The position numbers and the translations under genes are program-made. Positions 61,121 to 64,000 of a stretch of 64,000 nucleotides of DNA are shown one piece after another. This DNA comes from Leptodactylus fallax. Taxonomy: Eukaryota; Chordata; Amphibia; Anura; Leptodactylidae. Below the pieces are notes generated by a model. That model did no database searches. It was not told the DNA's origin and saw nothing but the letters and a program-made list of their open reading frames with translations. Within the stretch, counting starts at the first letter, position 1, and each line of letters begins with the position of its first letter. The stretch is from contig CAMRHE010000029.1 in the NCBI GenBank assembly GCA_947044405.1, positions 829,001 through 893,000 of the forward strand, read 5' to 3'.

Positions 61121-63621
61121 GACCTGCTCCAATAAATCGATGTCTTTCTTAAATTGGGGCGCCCAGAACTGTACACAGTATTCCAGGTGGGGTCTGACCA
61201 GGGCAGAGTACAGCGGAATAATTACCTCTCTTGATCTAGCTTCAATGCTCGTCTTGATACATCCTAGAATTTTATTAGCCTTTTTTGCCACCGCACTGTT
61301 GACTCATGTTGAATTTGTGATCTATTATTATGCCCAAATCCTTTTCCCCTGTACTCTCACTTAGTTCTATTCCTCCCATACTATATATGCCTCTTGCATT
61401 TCTGTTACCTAGATGTAGGACCTTGTATTTGTCCCTGTTGAATACCATTTTGTTCACCTCAGCCCATTGTTCCAGTGTGTCTAAGTCCTTTTGGATACAC
61501 TCTCTCTCCTCTCTAGTGTTGGCTATTCCTCCTATCTTTGCATCATCTGCAAATTTTATTAGTTCCCCAATAATCCCATCATCCAGATCATTTATAAAAA
61601 TATTAAAAAGTACTGGGCCCAGGACAGAGCCCTGCGGCACCCCGCTTTTTACTTTCTTCCAGTTTGATGTATAGCCATTTAGAATTACTCATTGTGCCCG
61701 ATCATTAAGCCAATTGTGAACCCACCTCACTGATTTTTTATCAAAGCCATACTTGATCATTTTTTCAATAAGAATGTTATGTGATACTTTATCAAAGGCT
61801 TTACTAAAGTCAAGATATACTATGTCCACTGCATTCCCCTGGTCCAACCATTCAGTGATTTTATTGTAGAAGGAAATCAGGTTAGTCTGACAAGATTTAT
61901 TGGGCATAAAGCCGTGCTGGCTCTGATTAATTAAAGCCTTCCCATCCAGGTACCTAATTAAATGTTCTTTAACGATTTGCTCAAAGATTTTTTCTACTAT
62001 CGAGGTCAAACTTACCGGCCTATAATTTCCTGGGTCGTCCCTATTCCCCTTTTTGTAGATGGGGACCACATTTGCCCTTTTCCAATCTAGAAGGACCACT
62101 CCTGTTTCCCATGACTTATTAAAGATTATTGCAAGGGGTTCTGTTATTTCCTCTGCTAATTCTTTTAAAACTCTAGGGTGTAAATCATCCGGTCCTGTGG
62201 ACTTGGTTTCCTTAATCTTAGCTAAGTGTTCTCTTACCAAACCTTCACTTATAATCAGCTTGGAGTCCTCTTTCCCCTCATCACTATCACCATTAATGTT
62301 GATATTTCCATCCATTTCTTGGGAGAAGACGGATACAAAATATGAATTTAGTAACTCCACCTGCTGATCCACCATGTTAACTTTTTCACCCTTATCGTTC
62401 TTCAGGACTCCAATGGTTTCCTTCACTTTTCTTTTGCTCTTAACATATCCCCAAAAACCTTTTACCTTACTCTTAACCTCTTTTGCAAGCTTCAATTCGT
62501 ATTCAGCCTTAGCTTTTTTAATGCTTATCTTGCAGAGTCTGCAAACTGCTGTATACTCTCCCTTAGATATAGCTCCCATCTTCCACTTGTTGTATGTTTC
62601 CTTTTTCTTTTTTAGTAGGTTATGTAATTTTTTGGTCATCCATCCTGGAGTTTTTAGGTGATTCCCATTTTTCTTCCTTCTAGGTATTGTTAGTTCCTGT
62701 GCATTAATGATTTCCCTACTGAAAATTTCCCACCCCTCATGTGCATTTTTCTGCTTAAGAATTTTTCGCCATGGAATTCTACTAACCCTTACCTTTAGGC
62801 CCCTAAAATCTGCCCTACTAAAATCGAGCCTTCTAGTCTTTGTCTTCTCAGGTCTTCTTCTTCTTACAACCCCAAACTCGAGTATAGCATGATCGCTGAA
62901 TCCCAATGTCCCTGCTACCCTTAATTCCTTAACCATGTCCTCCTTGTTAGTTAAAACTAGGTCCAGAATGGATGTTCCTCTCGTGTTTTTTTCTACTAGC
63001 TGGGCAATGAAGTTGTCTGCTAGAGAGGATAAAAATTTGATAGAGCCTTTACTCGTAGCTGTGTGAGTTTCCCAATGAATATCTGGGTAATTAAAGTCTC
63101 CCATGATAACAATTTCATATTTCTTCGAAAGCGTGGTCATTTGCTGTGAAAAAAATCTCATCCATGTCTTCTGTCTGTCCTGGTGGTCTATAATAAACAC
63201 CTATTATGATGTCCTTATCATTGTTTTTCCCCTGAATTGCTACCCAAATATTTTCCAATAAATTATCATTTTGTAAAACTGTGATTTCTGTGGAAATGTG
63301 TTCTTTTTTAACATACAATGCAACTCCTCCTCCTCTTTTATTAGTTCTATTTTTTTTTAATAAGTTGTATCCTTCCATCTGTATGTTCCAATCATGCTTA
63401 TCGTTCCACCAAGTTTTTGTAATACCAATGACATCATATTTTTCCTTCTGTATTATCAGTTCTAATTCTCCCTGTTTGTTTCCCATGCTTTGTGCGTTTG
63501 TGTAAAAACATTTCAGATTGTGCTCTGATACTTCCTTTTTCTTAATTTCCTTCTGAGTATCCTGTCTTGGGTCCTCTTTACCACATCTAGTAACCTTGTT
63601 TAGTATATCCTTTAGCTGCAT
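61121..63621 (-). pseudogene. CR1 ORF2: AP-like endonuclease and reverse transcriptase
   Basis: Starts at 63621 (MQLKDILNKVTRCGK). Endonuclease motifs: FYTNAQSMGNKQ, IGITKTWW (Glu normally found in ITETWW is Lys), GVYYRPP, MGDFNYPDIHW and GFSDHAIL. An extra T in a T run near 63145 shifts the frame. The main open part (63200-61689, 503 codons) continues with the linker and RT motifs TGPDDLHPRVLKEL, NYRPVSLTS, HGFMPNKSC and motif A YLDFSKAFDKVSH. A TGA at 61689-61691 interrupts RAQR. In the same frame follow GVPQGSVLGP and motif C KFADDAKIGG to 61275, where a small deletion shifts the frame ([11 protein letters not shown] continues to LEQVQ near 61121). About 100 C-terminal codons are lost. Confidence 0.92.
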
Positions 63622-63659
63622 GTTCTTGTCTTTCTTTTTACTTCCCGTCCCCTCCTCTT

Positions 63660-64000
63660 CTAGTTTAAAGCCATCCTGATAAGTGTGGCAAGTCTTCTGG
63701 CAAATATGTGTTTCCCAGATTTTGTGAGATGTATCCCATCTCTAGCAAGGAGTCCATCATAGAGGTAATTCACTCCATGGTCCAGAAATCCAATTCCTTG
63801 CTCTCTACACCACTGCCGAAGCCACTTGTTTACCTCTAGTATTTTATTCCATCTCCTAATACCATAACCATCAACTGGGAGAATAGATGAGAATACTACC
63901 TGCGCATCCAGTTCCTTCACTTTCTTTCCTAAATTTTCAAAGTCTTTACGGATAGTTGGTAAATCATTTTTTGCCGTGTCGTTTGTACCCACATGTATCA
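63660..64000 (-). pseudogene. CR1 ORF1, C-terminal esterase domain (partial)
   Basis: An SGNH-type esterase domain of the kind found in CR1 ORF1 proteins, where it is thought to act in particle or membrane association of the retrotransposon. Visible: block III HVGTND at the window edge, KDFENLGKKVKELDAQVVFS, and block V DGIHLTKSGK with the catalytic Asp-x-x-His pair. Ends at about 63660 with LIRMALN. The N-terminal part, including the catalytic Ser block, lies outside the window. No lesion inside the visible 113 codons. ORF2 begins about 40 bp further on, in another frame. Confidence 0.85.

Larger units (their letters stand above)
61053..64000 (-). mobile_element. CR1-type LINE retrotransposon (cut by window edge)
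   Basis: Minus-strand element with the end of ORF1 (esterase domain), ORF2 (endonuclease and reverse transcriptase) and a 3' tail. The tail reads gaggtcccttccaactc on the minus strand, the wording familiar from CR1 3' ends, followed by an A/C-rich (aaaac) stretch. Near 61121 the sequence jumps from ORF2 into this tail, so roughly the last 100 codons are deleted. Two frameshifts and one stop are visible in ORF2. Confidence 0.93.

Overview
This window looks like vertebrate nuclear DNA, most probably from a frog or toad. It carries four families of Tc1-like transposons, many short inverted-repeat elements flanked by TTAA (the T2/Kolobok and piggyBac-like style that is common in anurans), tRNA-derived SINEs, one CR1 LINE and one solo LTR. 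A fish or another amphibian cannot be excluded from sequence alone. I found no host protein-coding gene, rRNA, tRNA gene or CRISPR array that I can defend. Every protein-like stretch with recognisable motifs belongs to a transposable element, and every such element is broken. Nearly all other long open frames are products of tandem repeats.

Layout. 0-7.3 kb: a truncated and a full-length copy of Tc1 family A in opposite orientations, an 80-bp tandem repeat, then two Tc1 elements of other families (B and C) almost touching; the B copy has a 518-bp foldback element inside it. 7.3-30 kb: mostly unremarkable non-coding DNA with at least a dozen MITE-like elements, two SINE copies, several foldbacks and a 28-bp minisatellite at 25.2-25.9 kb. 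30.2-46.2 kb: a satellite domain of about 16 kb built from related 35-, 38- and 42-bp monomers. Its arrays change orientation (forward 30.9-32.95, reverse 34.1-38.6, forward 39.5-46.0 kb), and both forward arrays follow copies of the same 750-bp single-copy block. Two Tc1 elements, A3 and D, have inserted into the satellite. 46.36-49.81 kb: a nest in which a TTAA-flanked element holds a SINE and a Tc1 B copy, and the B copy holds a Tc1 C copy. 49.8-58.6 kb: two piggyBac-like elements, a MITE interrupted by another repeat with its own minisatellite, a hAT-like element with an 8-bp target duplication, and more foldbacks. 58.8-59.4 kb: a solo LTR between stray satellite monomers. 61.05-64 kb: a CR1 LINE on the minus strand that runs off the window.

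How the parts relate. Because several elements occur more than once, the window supplies its own empty-site controls: removing A3, D, C2 or the foldback inside B1 restores the host repeat at a TA or TTAA. That gives a relative order: satellite before A3 and D; Tc1 B before Tc1 C; B before the TTAA foldback. By my hand count the Tc1 copies use three different catalytic spacings: 34 residues (B, C), 35 (A, as in the family called Traveler) and 38 (D, as in the family called Intruder).

The least explained part is the satellite domain with its duplicated flanking block, orientation switches and a 1,064-bp higher-order duplication of 28 monomers. I see no evidence for a new enzyme system.
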